A stretch of 64,000 nt of DNA, from positions 11,634,515 to 11,698,514 of the forward strand of contig NC_049982.1 of NCBI RefSeq assembly GCF_000003815.2, read 5' to 3'. The DNA comes from Branchiostoma floridae (lineage: Eukaryota > Chordata > Leptocardii > Amphioxiformes > Branchiostomatidae). The translations under genes were made by a program, and so were the position numbers. Of this stretch, positions 34,471-44,483 are shown one piece after another; the stretch's first letter is position 1; every line of letters begins with the position of its first letter. The notes below the pieces were generated by a model. It saw nothing but the letters and a program-made list of their open reading frames with translations, was not told where the DNA came from and did not search any database.

Positions 34471-36763
34471 TAAATAAGGAGTCTAGACTTTCATTTCGAC
34501 TGTTTTGTATAACCAGAAACTTGAAAGTCTATCCTTTTCTTACAGGATGGTCACGCTAGAATATATCTCAATGACGAACACCTTCCAGTGTTAGGTAGGA
34601 AATATTTTATTGCTAAATCTTGTCTTCCTGCACCCTCTATAACCTTTCCTAGGAAGTGCAGGCACCTGATTATCCAACTTCATTAATCCTGCTCCTAACT
34701 AACCTTGCAATTTACATGTACAGATCTGACATATCATCATCAGTCACTGGGTTCTGCATCTATAGTCTGGAAAGTCCTGAGAAAGTCTGACATATAGACC
34801 TTACTTACTAATTTCCTATCCGAAGATTCATTTTAAGATCATAGAATATCTCATGATTTTGACGATCTTCAGAGTATTATTAATGTCAACTGCATCGCTG
34901 TTTCTGCATAATAACATATATGAGTCTGAAGAAATATCTCATGCATTGTGTAGAACCTGCTGAGCCATACACAGAAGCAGAGTCAGATGACAGGGTGGAG
35001 CGAAACCAAGTGGTGGTATCCCTCACTCTGAAGGACTGGAAGGTATGTTCCTCTGGATGTCTTTGTCAGACTACTGTTGCGGAGGCTTTAGAGAAGTTAC
35101 CTTGTGTTTTCACAACTTGTGATTACAAAATGTACTTGGTGGTGTGGGAGGAAGAAAGAGGGGAAGGGATTGGAATGGAAAAGAAGATAATATCAGAGAA
35201 TGGACAGGCATATCAGAGAATGGACAGACATGGCACTACGTGAAACACTGAGAAAGTAGAATACTGGTTCACAGCTCTTCTGCGGTGCCCCAATGGTCAA
35301 TTAGTTACACTAAGGGATAGATAAGATGAGATTAATCGTAATGGTACAAGACAACAAAGTATGTAGTCATATCTGCTACTTTAGCCAGGCCCTAGTTCAA
35401 CATGAGTGTGATCCAACAAGGCACCATTCTAATCTTACAGCGTATCAAAAAGGAATTCGAGATCACTTCCAGATACTTCCCGAGAAGAGTGGACTTTGAG
35501 AGCGGTGAGGGGCCCAGCGGAGGGCAGAACGGCCACACCAGCTCGGATGATGAGGACGGACCTGTAAGTCTTCTGTTTTCAACATTAGACTCATATAGGC
35601 ACACGATACAGTCAAACATGCCCGATCGTAACCAACTGTACAGACATGTTGACAGATAAGAATGAGTTTAAAAATCATTTAGGGCCCATCATCATATTTG
35701 CCTAGGTAATATCTGAATCCAAGAAGAAATCTGATGTTTACAGGCATATCTTGATTTGTCTTATTGAATGTGATCTCTTGAGTGGAAGAGTTGTCTGTTC
35801 AGAGTCTAACCTGCTATCAAGTTTTCTGATTTCAACTGAATTTTGATGATGACTACAGCCAACCAGTTTGGGTACATGTTCAATCAATCACTGTCAATGT
35901 GGCAAGGCATCCTACTTCACAAAGATAGAGCTCATTTGCCAGTATATATATATATGAATCTTGATTGACAGACAGTAATGCCTTCACGTTGCCTCCTTTG
36001 AAAAGTCCCTTTTGTTTGTTCTATGCCACATTTGCCAAAATGCCAAAAAAGTTGATTCCTGGGCTTAGATAAAGTGACAACTCACCGTGTGGTAATGATA
36101 GTGTGGTTTGTCTGCACATTGCTCCACGACATGACAAGTCTAAACCATCTTTGAAAACCATCATTACTCATTGACCTAAACAGACCTGCTATGTAAGGAG
36201 AAATGACATCTTTGTAGATAGACTTACAAATATTGCTACTGCCACTACTGAGTGTAAAAGATTATAAACATGAGGAAAAAACCTAATGCATGTCAATGTT
36301 ACTTCTAAGAATACAAGAAAATGGTAGCATGCTTATTGGCTGATAGTGGAAAGGGACATTTTTGCCAAGTCTACATTGTTGAGCTAGCAAAGGGACACAC
36401 ACTTTTCTCCTCACTGGTCAGCTAATTATACCCGCAAATCTGATTGATGCACTGTACCATATGATTTGACAGGCCAGTCAAGCATACATGATTGTCTGTT
36501 TGATGCTGTAAATGCAGAAGTGTCTGTGGCGGTTTTGAGTCCTCTTCCAAAAGCAAAAAACTATGCAAAACTTTTTGTCTTCTGCCCTGTACCCTTGTCT
36601 AAGCACTACTTACTGTATTTTGTTCAGTATTATGATGTATTGGAATCACCTGCTTGATAATTACACACAAATAGCATATATTATTACCAAGTGCTCTACA
36701 CGTGAATTTCCTTTTGCTGACATTTTTTCTTCTTTGCAGCCACCAAGACAGAGAAGAACATGA
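24630..36763 (+). CDS. NSMCE4A: Nse4 kleisin of the SMC5/6 complex (NSMCE4A)
   Basis: Nse4 bridges the SMC5 and SMC6 heads and binds Nse1/Nse3 for DNA repair and chromosome segregation in the nucleus. Eleven exons: 24630-24858, 26519-26599, 26925-27055, 31631-31797, 32083-32182, 33163-33253, 33526-33626, 34546-34594, 34954-35042, 35441-35563, 36740-36763. All phases agree and give 394 residues (human about 385). Family signs: [16 protein letters not shown] near residue 65, DSQFLVLAS (helical kleisin N-domain), [14 protein letters not shown], and the C-terminal winged-helix block [20 protein letters not shown] then [13 protein letters not shown] and LPV. The N-terminal 55 residues are Gly/Ser/acid-rich. 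Intron 3 is swollen by repeats (27056-31630), including two assembly gaps. Confidence 0.95.
25285..25500 (+). promoter_or_regulatory. GC-rich intronic island with palindromic E-box pair
   Basis: In NSMCE4A intron 1, AT-rich DNA is interrupted by about 200 bp rich in CpG, including TGACGTCA at about 25437-25444 and two CACGTG E-boxes in inverted arms (GATCACGTG at 25456-25464 and CACGTGATC at 25472-25480, seven bases apart). It could be an enhancer or a remnant of a mobile element; no coding potential was seen. Confidence 0.4.
27361..27413 (+). repeat. Left end of a TAGCC-type hairpin MITE, cut by a gap
   Basis: The sequence TAGCCTGAGTATCATCC is identical to the left terminus of the complete hairpin element at 37538. 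It then diverges and runs into the N gap at 27414. Confidence 0.55.
27414..27513. other. Assembly gap (100 N)
   Basis: Run of N at the left edge of the second R2-R1-R2 array; its size suggests a nominal gap of unknown length. Confidence 0.99.
27514..29639. mobile_element. Second R2-R1-R2 array, truncated by gaps on both sides
   Basis: Within NSMCE4A intron 3: R2 tail 27514-28100, TTAA, R1 28105-28766, TTAA, R2 head 28771-29639. R1 is 662 bp as in the first array and almost identical. The first 350 bp after the left gap match R2 only imperfectly, with many changes around G/C runs, and then identity becomes near perfect, suggesting poor base quality beside the gap. The right side stops inside R2 at the N run. 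The order shows that R1 and R2 alternate, as in a tandem series. Confidence 0.8.
28105..28766 (+). repeat. R1 element, copy 3
   Basis: 662 bp with TTAA on both sides; carries the same internal TGACGTCA site as the other two copies. The open frames inside are repeated in every copy but look like no known protein. Confidence 0.85.
29640..29839. other. Assembly gap (200 N)
   Basis: Run of N interrupting R2 and hiding the junction to the next element at 29854. Confidence 0.99.
29854..31451. mobile_element. 1.6-kb fold-back transposon with nested inverted repeats
   Basis: Outer ends CAGGGCTCGAAGTTAACT (29854) and, inverted, CAGGCCTCAAACTTAACT (ending 31451) are similar, each followed inward by several GGGACA motifs. 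A second inverted pair lies inside: CCGCGG..CAGGCTTTTAGCTAG at 29976-29996 and its inverse at 31278-31300. Two GC hairpins occur at 31196-31208 and 31214-31230. The middle holds a CpG-rich, promoter-like stretch (30120-30260). No transposase was recognised. Intronic in NSMCE4A. Confidence 0.6.
32339..32844 (-). mobile_element. tRNA-headed SINE, full length, minus orientation
   Basis: Read on the minus strand from 32843: GGGACTGCGTGGCGCAGTGG (A box TGGCGCAGTGG), then GGGTTCGAATCC (B box), so a Pol III tRNA-type head. The body includes GCCGTTGGGAAAGGCACTTA, a pattern seen in broadly distributed metazoan SINEs, and ends in GATGATGATC repeats. An 8-bp duplication TAAGCATG flanks it (32331-32338 and 32845-32852). 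It lies in NSMCE4A intron 5. Confidence 0.75.
32853..33060 (+). mobile_element. Degenerate tRNA-like SINE, plus orientation
   Basis: Directly next to the minus SINE, a diverged head reads GGGATAGCGTGGTGCAACGG then GGAGGTTCATATCCTGCC (weak A and B boxes), followed by a body resembling part of the neighbouring SINE (GGAGAGCCACATCC). The two are head to head. Ends are uncertain. Confidence 0.45.
33785..34310. other. NSMCE4A intron 7 sequence, possible old repeat
   Basis: Moderately CpG-containing DNA with CACCCGGCCA and its inverse TGGCCGGGTG at 33816 and 33861, a short fold-back. Nothing else could be supported. Confidence 0.3.
34336..34374. repeat. Short hairpin
   Basis: Inverted arms around GTAAAGTTTAC: TGTGGGATTCGGGTGTAAA on the left and its near-perfect inverse on the right. 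Intronic in NSMCE4A. Confidence 0.7.
34436..34466. repeat. (CA)n microsatellite
   Basis: About 15 CA units in NSMCE4A intron 7. Confidence 0.95.
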
Positions 36764-38235
36764 CATTCCAATCGCGTGCCAAGAAACAAAAGGACCTCTG
36801 TGCCTTTATAAAATAGGATTTTCTCCAGCTTCTGAGATAAACAAACTTAAAGTTATTTTTTTCCACATGATCAGCCTTTTAAATTAAGAGATGCGTATAA
36901 GAAAGTTATCTATTTGGCTTTAGTACTAAGAGAACTTCTGTACTTCTACACATTCTAGATGACCATTAAAAAAGTAGATTTCCTTTTATGTGTGAAACAA
37001 CTCCACTGTTTATAGTACACATTCAGCTGGCAACAGTATGGAAGAGTCTCTGAGATAGAGAGTGATGTGCTGTGTGTGTTGGAAAGGGTAGATGAAAGCG
37101 ATTTGTACCATGTCACTAAAACTGCATATATTTGTATCCCAGAGTGAAATATTTTTGATGTACTGTATGTTACCATGGAAAGGACAAAGGCTAGGGTTAC
37201 TATCACAGAAGAGATTTGTAATAGATGTTGGGAAGTCTTTATGTAGAAAGAAAAGGTTGTGCAAACCATACATTTGTTATTAAGCAAGTGACATTGTTTA
37301 ATTGATCATCTTGACAGTCTCATCAAGTAGCTGTACCATTGTAACCTGTGTTAGTGGTAAATTAACTGTTAAGTATATTTCACTGAAAATGTTTGAACGG
37401 CAATCTCTATAACAGCAAAAAGTATTGTGTAATCTGGTTAAAATAAGTGGAGAAAGACAGGGAAAAGGTACATGGTATGTACATTATGTGCACAAGCAGA
37501 AAAGTGCAATATATAGGAGGAGATGGGTCTGTTCTTGTAGCCTGAGTATCATCCGTATTCTACCGGGGCTCCTTACACTCGCAGGAGCCCCGGTAGAAAT
37601 AGGATGGTACCCAGGCTACTGTTCTTGGGCTATCTTTTATCAATTCTGCAGGTAGATGTCCTAGATCTGTCAGCTGTCACTTTCCTTTGAGTACCCAATA
37701 GAGGCAGTTCCAATACTGACCATAGGGCAGAAGATTCATGTAAGTCAAACGTAGTCTTTGTTCATTAGTTCTGATCCCACTTTTACTTGGTCCATAGCCA
37801 TATGTTACTTAGATGTCCAGGAAAGCGTATTTGCTTTGGGGAAGTTGAAAAAAACATTCCGCAGCTATACTATAATGTGATGCCATCCACTGATATTTTT
37901 ATTTATTTCTTTGATAACCATATTGTTCTTGTATACTAGTGGTTTAGTCACCTGTTGAACTAAATGTTACACCTGTTTATGCTTGGCCTCCAATTTCTAC
38001 AGGGAAGTTTTGGAGTAGCCAGTAATAAGTTACTTAACACTTTTTTTCACATTTGTTCTAACTAATATTATACTTCTTAAAATAAGATAGTTCAAAGCAT
38101 GAACAATTGTGACTGCTTTATGGTTAATTAAGTGTAGATGCATGGTAACCATCCTGTCCTGTGACAAAAAATGTTTTTCTATCATAATTTGTATCTTAAA
38201 TTTGTAACCGTTGCAATAAAGTTTTATGCATTACC
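36764..38235 (+). other. NSMCE4A: NSMCE4A 3' untranslated region
   Basis: From the TGA at 36761-36763 to a canonical AATAAA at 38215-38220. No further open frame of interest is present. An 81-bp hairpin MITE is embedded at 37538-37618, so it is probably transcribed in the mRNA tail. Confidence 0.6.
37538..37618. mobile_element. 81-bp palindromic MITE with 9-bp target duplication
   Basis: Arms of 36 bp starting TAGCCTGAGTATCATCC and ending GGATGGTACCCAGGCTA enclose a 9-nt loop; the central arm part CTACCGGGGCTCCT pairs perfectly. The 9-mer CTGTTCTTG occurs on both sides (37529-37537 and 37619-37627), a clear target-site duplication of the length typical of Mutator-like elements. It sits in the NSMCE4A 3' UTR. 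Confidence 0.85.
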
Positions 38236-38358
38236 TGATATTTGTTTCTTAGGTTCTTATATATATAGCGATCTGTACTTGCTCCTTAGCTGTGATAACT
38301 AATTTGCATGCAAGTCCTGAAAATTTCAAGACAGTGTCAAATCTTAATATTGAAATGT

Positions 38359-38364
38359 TTTATT
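38359..38364 (-). terminator. LYAR: LYAR polyadenylation signal
   Basis: AATAAA on the minus strand, about 450 nt after the LYAR stop codon. It is only about 140 bp from the AATAAA of the convergent NSMCE4A gene (38215-38220). Confidence 0.55.
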
Positions 38365-38810
38365 GACACCAATCAACATAACAATCATACTTTCTCCTTA
38401 TTTATGAAGTCTGCTCTCGGAAAATGATTACAAACTACTTATTAATCTGCAAAATGGAAATATTCCATATTGTTCCAACCAACAAGTGCATAAGAATTTG
38501 GCTCCCAATGTTGGCTATACTGTATGGTACAAAATTACTTCAATAGAACTGAAGATCATAAAACATTACAAAAAGGATGTAGGACTTACCAGGTAACTTA
38601 ATCAACATTAAAAACAATTAGAAACACTGATAATATCAACTTACCTTTTACAAAATGTGAAGAATTGTTTAGGTCTAAAAAAATTCATGTTTGACCTGCT
38701 TTCACTCAATTGTCAGGGCTTCCTAATATTCCTCTAATAGTGTTAACAAATGAACCACTGATTTATCTATCAAAAAGGAAGTGTGTTAACTAACATGCTA
38801 TGTAAACAGA

Positions 38811-41800
38811 TCACTGGACCAATGTGACCCTATCTTTTATGACCTTGAACCTGGGGTTCTTGTTGACCTTCTTGTGGAAGGTTGCCAGTAATTTTTCCTC
38901 TGTCCTTGTCTTGCCATCCCCTCCCCGAGCATGGAACTCAGCAATCACCTGTTTTGGAATGTTACACAGGAAGGGTTAGCATGCTTCAGCATACTGCATG
39001 GCATAAGCAAAGTTAAAGCAGATTGACCAGAACTATCAGTATTTTCTGAGTTTGTACCCATTTTTGAGGGCGAACTCATCAAGCTACAGTTTACAATTTT
39101 ACATTTATTAGTCCTTTCAAATAGCATTACTTTTTAGAAAAAAACTGCAATGAAATGATACGGACAGGCACTACCATATATATGGTATATCAATCTTATT
39201 CAAGATACTCTTACTAGTGTACAGAGTGGTCACACCTTTTTCGTCAGTTTCTTGACAGACACCTGGTGATCATCTGCCTTGAGAAGTACTGCACTAATAA
39301 CAGATTCCCATGGGAATTTAGCTGTAATGGATAAACATAAATGTCATACAAAATGTACAACAGTAAAAATGTATTATTTACAATTTGCTTGTGTGATCAG
39401 GTCAGAGGTTTATAATATCTTGGACAGAAGGACATGTTCAATTACATAGATATGCTATTGGCACATTCCCAATGGCAAGAATTTTATCTTAAGCAGTTAT
39501 CTCTCTGGACTTCAGGCTAGTCTGCATCCACTTGGAGAATTCCCTGATTTACACACAACTTAAGTCTGCCACTGAATTCCAGCAAAGAGCTGGAAAGTAT
39601 TACATTAAATGGATATACTAGTGTTGTTTCAAAATGTGCAGAATTGTACCTGAATTGACATTTTGCTCCTCCTTGGGTTGTGCCAACTTTTTCTTTTTCT
39701 TCTTTGGTTGGTCTTCCTCATTCTCTGTATCTAGATTGAAAACATGTAACATTATACTAATACATTTACATTTGTTTTAAGATGTTTAATGTTTTGATTC
39801 CAAAAATGACCCTAATTAAGCTAAAGTCAAATGTGAAAGTCTTGATAACTGTCATAAGTGTAATCTAGCTTTGTTGACATTAAATTTCTCATGTCAACAC
39901 TTTCAACACAACACAAGACAAGTGTGAAGCACTATATAGAAAAGAAGGAAAACACAATTTATGCGCGTCTCACATAAAAGGCATACTATAGTAAACTTTT
40001 ACAATCTAAAATACTCACTACTGTCTTCTTCTGCAACTTTCTCTTCACATGTATCTTCTTTAAGATCCTGGTGTTTTCTCTTCTTCCTCTTGGATTTTTG
40101 AGGACCACTGACATCATCTTGTTTCAATTGACATTCTTCATTTTTTGGTGACTTCAATTTTTTCTTCTTTCTTCTCTCTAGTGTGCCATTTTCCAACATA
40201 TTTTCTTCTGTCTCCTTACTCTTTTTCTGCTTCTTTTGCTTTGTATCTGTCTCAGTATCACCATTTTCCTTAGACCTGTCCTTTTTCTCTTTTTTGTTGG
40301 CCTTCAATCGTCTCTCTTCCTTCTTCTGCCGTTTGCTGACCTTCCCACTCTCCTCCTTGGAATCATTCTCCAAGTTTTTGTCTTTTGTCAGGTGTTCTTT
40401 TAAAATTTCCTCTTTCTCTTTTTGTTCTGATTCCTGAAAAGAGACATCAATCACATCAAATACATGTAATTTAATTTTTCAAGAGGCCATACTTTGAGTT
40501 TACAAATCATCTACATCAAACAGTTAAAAAGAACCTCTAGTTCTACAACATTCCACAAAACTTTGTTCAACATCTCAATTTGTCAGTTGGTGACTGAAAC
40601 TTAGGCAGACTATAGAAAACACATTGGTCACTGAGTGATATCACAAAGTAAGCAACATTAATAACACCACAAACACACAAACCACCTTCTGTTTCTCTTG
40701 GTCCTGCTGCTGCTCCTTCTGTTGTTGCTGTGCAGCAGAGAACACCTCCCACACCTGGGTCACCAGGTGGTTGTTGTGGATCCGCAAGCTGTTCTTCACA
40801 AAATTCTGTGACAGAGAAAAAACAGCAAAAATCAGTCAAACCTGGGAATGGTGATTTCATTTTATTTTTCGGAGACAATGCATTGTTTAACCAACAACAG
40901 TTGTTTCAATGACTTACATGTATAAGAAGAACACACATGGCTTATCATATATTTGTTATACATTTTATAAAATCGTTTATCTCAGGTGTCCTGCAAGTAC
41001 ATAGGAGATGTACAATGAAGCTCACTGAAGCAGTAGCCTTCTTCAACACATACCTCGAACTTGCCCTTCTTCCTGGGAATGTTGGAATACTGTGATAGTC
41101 TCTCCCACAGGTTTCTTACTTGTGGAGAAGCATTGGCATCATTCATGGCCTTCTGTACTTGCTATGTAAAAAGTAAAACAAAGAAACAGGTACTAGCAAA
41201 AGTACTGTAGTGCCAATTCCTTTCAGACAGCTAATATCAGCAAAGGAATACAAGGTAATAGCAGAAACAACACAGCTTTCTGTTTTGGGTTTTTGCAAGA
41301 GGTAATATCTGACTCACTTTTAACCAGGCATCCTGCTTAGCCTCACCCTTGGTCATCCTGTGCCCCGTGATGCCTTTACCTCCATACTTGTCTTCCTCAC
41401 TGATACACTGTGTGTGGGTCTTGTAGTCATCTCCCCTGTAATATGGATCACAAAGGTAGTATCATGCACTGTGCATACACATAATCATCGCTAACTCTCA
41501 ATGAAAACATTCACCATGAGTGATAATGGATCATGATCTTTGTCCATGAATGAAACATTAAAGTTTTAAGTTGTCATCTACATTATGACATGTGAGTCAT
41601 TTCTTATGATGACCTATTTCTTCCTAAGTCACAATACTTTTTAAAAGGTACTGGTTTATTATATGTACCAGACATAGAAAAGCAACTGCAGTATGTAGGT
41701 ACAACTAAGGGTGCCTTCCTCTTCCTGTTAAGGCCACTGCCTTCATATAATTGAAGACTGTAGCCTATTTGTTGCAGAAGAGTACTACATATATGCAACT

Positions 41801-42096
41801 TGATATCGAGCGTTGCTTTGAAGAACATTCAGGACAGGAAGTATTGCAGAGTGGGGCACAGGGCAACCTCTGCAGACAGACAGTTCCACACATGGATGGT
41901 GGCTGTCTGTAGAGTTTTCCACATGATGTGACACTTACCAGAAGTCCTTGCCACAGTCCAGACAGGACAACATGTCACAGCTGCGGCAGACAGTCAGGTA
42001 GTGTTTCTCCACCTGATTCTTCTTCACAGTCTGCCCACAGGCGTTACAGTTGAAGAACACCATGGTGGAAATGGATTCAGCTACTCGCTCTTTACA
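38811..42096 (-). CDS. LYAR: Cell growth-regulating nucleolar protein LYAR
   Basis: LYAR is a nucleolar zinc-finger protein of ribosome biogenesis. Coding exons on the minus strand: 42063-41939 (ATG in a CCACCATGG context; 5' UTR to 42096), 41435-41318, 41161-41054, 40805-40686, 40433-40019, 39730-39650, 39321-39236, 38948-38811; all phases agree, 396 residues (human about 379). It begins MVFFNCNACGQTVKKNQVEK, with paired zinc-binding Cys/His sets through CLDCGKDF and THTQC, then DDYKTHTQCISEEDKYGGKG as in vertebrate LYAR. The exon at 40433 encodes a very Lys/Glu-rich stretch with many KKRK-like nucleolar signals. The C-terminus (KFPWESVISAVLLKA..VSVKKLTKK to FKVIKDRVTLVQ) matches the family's conserved end. 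Confidence 0.96.
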
Positions 42097-42410
42097 CTAG
42101 AATTAGTAAAGGTAGAACACATTCATTTTTGACTAGTATGCAGTACTATAGGATATGGTTATTATTCAGCATCATAATGTAATTTTATACCCAATGTCAT
42201 TGAATAGTACATTTTGTATTACGATGTACAATGTACGTTGTACTAGCATTAGCAATAACATGTGTCAGCTCAGCAACCTGGCAACTCAGCTCCTCGTCAA
42301 TTACAGCAACTCGGCTAAGGTTGAAGTTAGCAATACCTGTAATTAGTTAGAATATCGGGCTGGGGTTTTGTGCACCTGAAAAAAATTGTGTGTGAAAAAC
42401 TTGCACATAA

Positions 42411-42772
42411 GGCCACACCGATTTAATTTCTTGGTTCACGGATTCGCTCGATCCAATTTTTTGGAAAAAAAAAATTAAAATAAAAATTACCACTCAGCAA
42501 ATTTTCACCATTAATGAAACCATTCACCAACTTTCTGGTGTAGCAAATTGGCCTTTATATTATAAGCTCCTTAAAGTGTGGGTACATGTGCTGTTACTGT
42601 ACAAAAATAGTGTTTTTGTACCTTTTTCAAGCTGAAAACTTTTTTTCTTTATGTTTTGGATTAGCCGTTACCTTTACCCCAACCATTTTACAATTTTCAT
42701 TTTTATTTCGCCCTCTCGCTCCATATTTTTTATGAAAAAATCTGTGAACCAAGAAATTAAATTGGTGTGGCC
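42411..42772. mobile_element. PIF/Harbinger-like MITE, 362 bp
   Basis: Termini GGCCACACCGATTTAATTTC (left) and GGCCACACCAATTTAATTTC (inverted right), continuing alike for more than 30 bp, with TAA on each side (42408-42410 and 42773-42775). Short, AT-rich and without coding capacity; located in the LYAR 5' UTR intron. Confidence 0.8.
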
Positions 42773-43136
42773 TAATGATATGAAAATTGGCTAATTCCCT
42801 TGGGATTTGTGTTAGAATGCATTAGGATTAGGCTTAAAGCAAGGACGTTACCGTAAGGCCTCCTCTAACGGTAAAATGTCTACAAATCATCCTAGAGTGG
42901 TCATCGAGCTGGGTTGCCTTAATGTCCTGGGTGCTCGCTCCATGCACTAGGTACTTACATGGATGATAAAAGCTAAAAAATAGTTTCTGTCTGAGAAGTC
43001 GCCTATCCCTAACCTTAATCCTGACCTTAAGCCTAACAATAGAGGTTAGATGAAAATAGTACTAGTGGGTTGAAGGCAGTTATATAAGATCTCTTGGTGG
43101 TAAAATGTTCTAATAAACCTGAAAATTAAGGTGTCT

Positions 43137-43412
43137 GCTACGGCCGCGTGGCGCGTTGGTCACCCGATCCCTCGATCTCGGAAGTTAAGCAACGCGACGG
43201 TCCGGACAGTGCTTGGATGGGGGACCAACCAAGGACGTCCGGATTGCTGTAGCCTCACGAAGTTTCCACGAAATCGTCTTCCGGGAGGGACGTAAAACGG
43301 GGGTCCCGTGCTCGAGGAGGTGCCTCGACCACGTTAAACAGCCTCATTACTCATACTGGGTACCTACTGGCTGGCAAAATACACCAGATGATTATGATTA
43401 TAGACGCCTGTT
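43137..43412 (+). mobile_element. 5S rRNA-derived SINE (SINE3 type)
   Basis: The first 119 bp (43137-43255) follow 5S rRNA: GCTACGGCC start, the internal A-box region GAAGTTAAGCAACG, the C-box region GTGCTTGGATGGGGGACC and the end GATTGCTGTAGCC. It differs from normal 5S at many positions, so it is not a working 5S gene. It continues into a SINE body (CTTCCGGGAGGGACG..AAACGGGGGTCCCGTG) and a GATTAT-rich tail. Located in the LYAR 5' UTR intron. Confidence 0.75.
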
Positions 43413-43759
43413 ACAAACTTTACACGTAAACGATATACAAAATACAGTTTGTTGTCTGGCAAATCTTTCCTACCGCTAATTAAATCTCGTCGGCCTCTCA
43501 TCTCACGTGGTCTTTCCTTTTTCTTTCATGTATCAAAAAGATGCATGAACGAGCTTTTTGCTGTTTCTAACGTTATATGTAACGTTACAGTAAGCTTCAC
43601 GTGCGCGTGCTTTTTGAGTCGTGCATGCACGTTCTCTGCCCCCCTCCCCTCTTCTGACAGTCTCACGGCTCTACACTAAACTATTAGCGCATAAAAATAC
43701 AACTACAGCGATGTTATCATGTCCCGGCTCAGAAAGAAACTTAAAAACGTCACACTTAC

Positions 43760-43855
43760 CCCGTTTGTCCTCAACTGAATTAAGTTACGACCATAAGCAA
43801 ACTAGCGAGATGGTTTCGAGAACTTTACTCCACCATCTTGGAACTCAACACTAAA
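43760..43855 (-). promoter_or_regulatory. LYAR: LYAR promoter and non-coding first exon
   Basis: On the minus strand CCAAGATGGTGG (YY1-like) is followed by about 75 nt ending AAACGGG and a consensus GTAAGTGTG donor after 43760. The matching acceptor TTCTAG lies before 42096, 33 nt upstream of the LYAR ATG. This gives a 1.7-kb 5' UTR intron. The leader holds a tiny upstream frame (ATG GTG GAG TAA). The transcription start itself was not determined. Confidence 0.55.
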
Positions 43856-44111
43856 AGGGAGGGGTGTGGAGTCATTATAGTTAGCTAAATTTAATGATTC
43901 GACAGGATTTATTCTTATGTTAAATGGTTTAAAGAATAAAAAAAGATACGAAACATTATAATGATATCTAAGAAGTTGATAAAGAGATATTCCCATATTG
44001 ATGATGTTATGATTCCTCCACTTAGAAAAACATCACCCCCACTAAAAAAAATCTTAATCGGGGCAGCCCAATTTGTTCAGATTGTAAGGAATGCCCCCCG
44101 CCGGCCATTGT

Positions 44112-44183
44112 GGGGGTGTAGCTCAGTGGTAGAGCGCTTGCTTCGCATGTAAGAGGCCCCGGGTTCGAATCCCGGCACCTCCA
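44112..44183 (+). tRNA. tRNA-Ala (anticodon CGC)
   Basis: 72 nt with a full cloverleaf: acceptor arms GGGGGTG/CACCTCC (one G-T pair) with discriminator A, D arm GCTC..GAGC, anticodon arm CTTGC-TTCGCAT-GTAAG with anticodon CGC, variable loop AGGCC, T arm CCGGG-TTCGAAT-CCCGG. The A box (TAGCTCAGTGG) and B box (GGTTCGAATCC) are intact and a TTTT terminator lies at 44189-44192. The CCA end is not encoded and there is no intron. It should be functional. Confidence 0.95.
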
Positions 44184-44396
44184 GGTTCTTTTACAAACCA
44201 TTGCTGTAACTCATTCCGGAAAATGCTCCTTTCCTGGAGTATGGCTGAAGTGTATAGGATCCCCACACCAAGGACCTGTCACCAGGTGAGTATCCAATGC
44301 AGAGCAGTGTTGGATGTCCATCACCCAGCAGCCCGATACGTATGTAATAAGTAACAGTGGGGTTCAAGTATTGCCTACCATCCTTGCCAAGGAACT

Positions 44397-44470
44397 CTGA
44401 GCTTTTGTGGAGACATCGGTAGCGTGCTTGATTTGTAATCTGCCGACCCAGGTTCGATCCCGGGTGTCAG
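44397..44470 (+). pseudogene. tRNA-like sequence, Thr(TGT)-type anticodon loop
   Basis: GACATCGGTAGCGTGC, then GATTTGTAATC (loop with TGT) and CCAGGTTCGATCCCGGG (intact T arm and B box), ending GTGTCAG. The acceptor stem pairs only in part and the D arm is irregular, so it is probably a tRNA relic or a SINE head. Confidence 0.45.
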
Positions 44471-44483
44471 CATGTTTGTTTCT

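Noticed and set aside
40183-40437. Plus-strand Ser/Phe-rich frame opposite LYAR exon 5
   Set aside because: Shadow of the Lys/Glu-rich LYAR exon.
43137-43255. Working 5S rRNA gene
   Set aside because: Too many differences from the highly conserved metazoan 5S sequence, and it continues into a SINE body.
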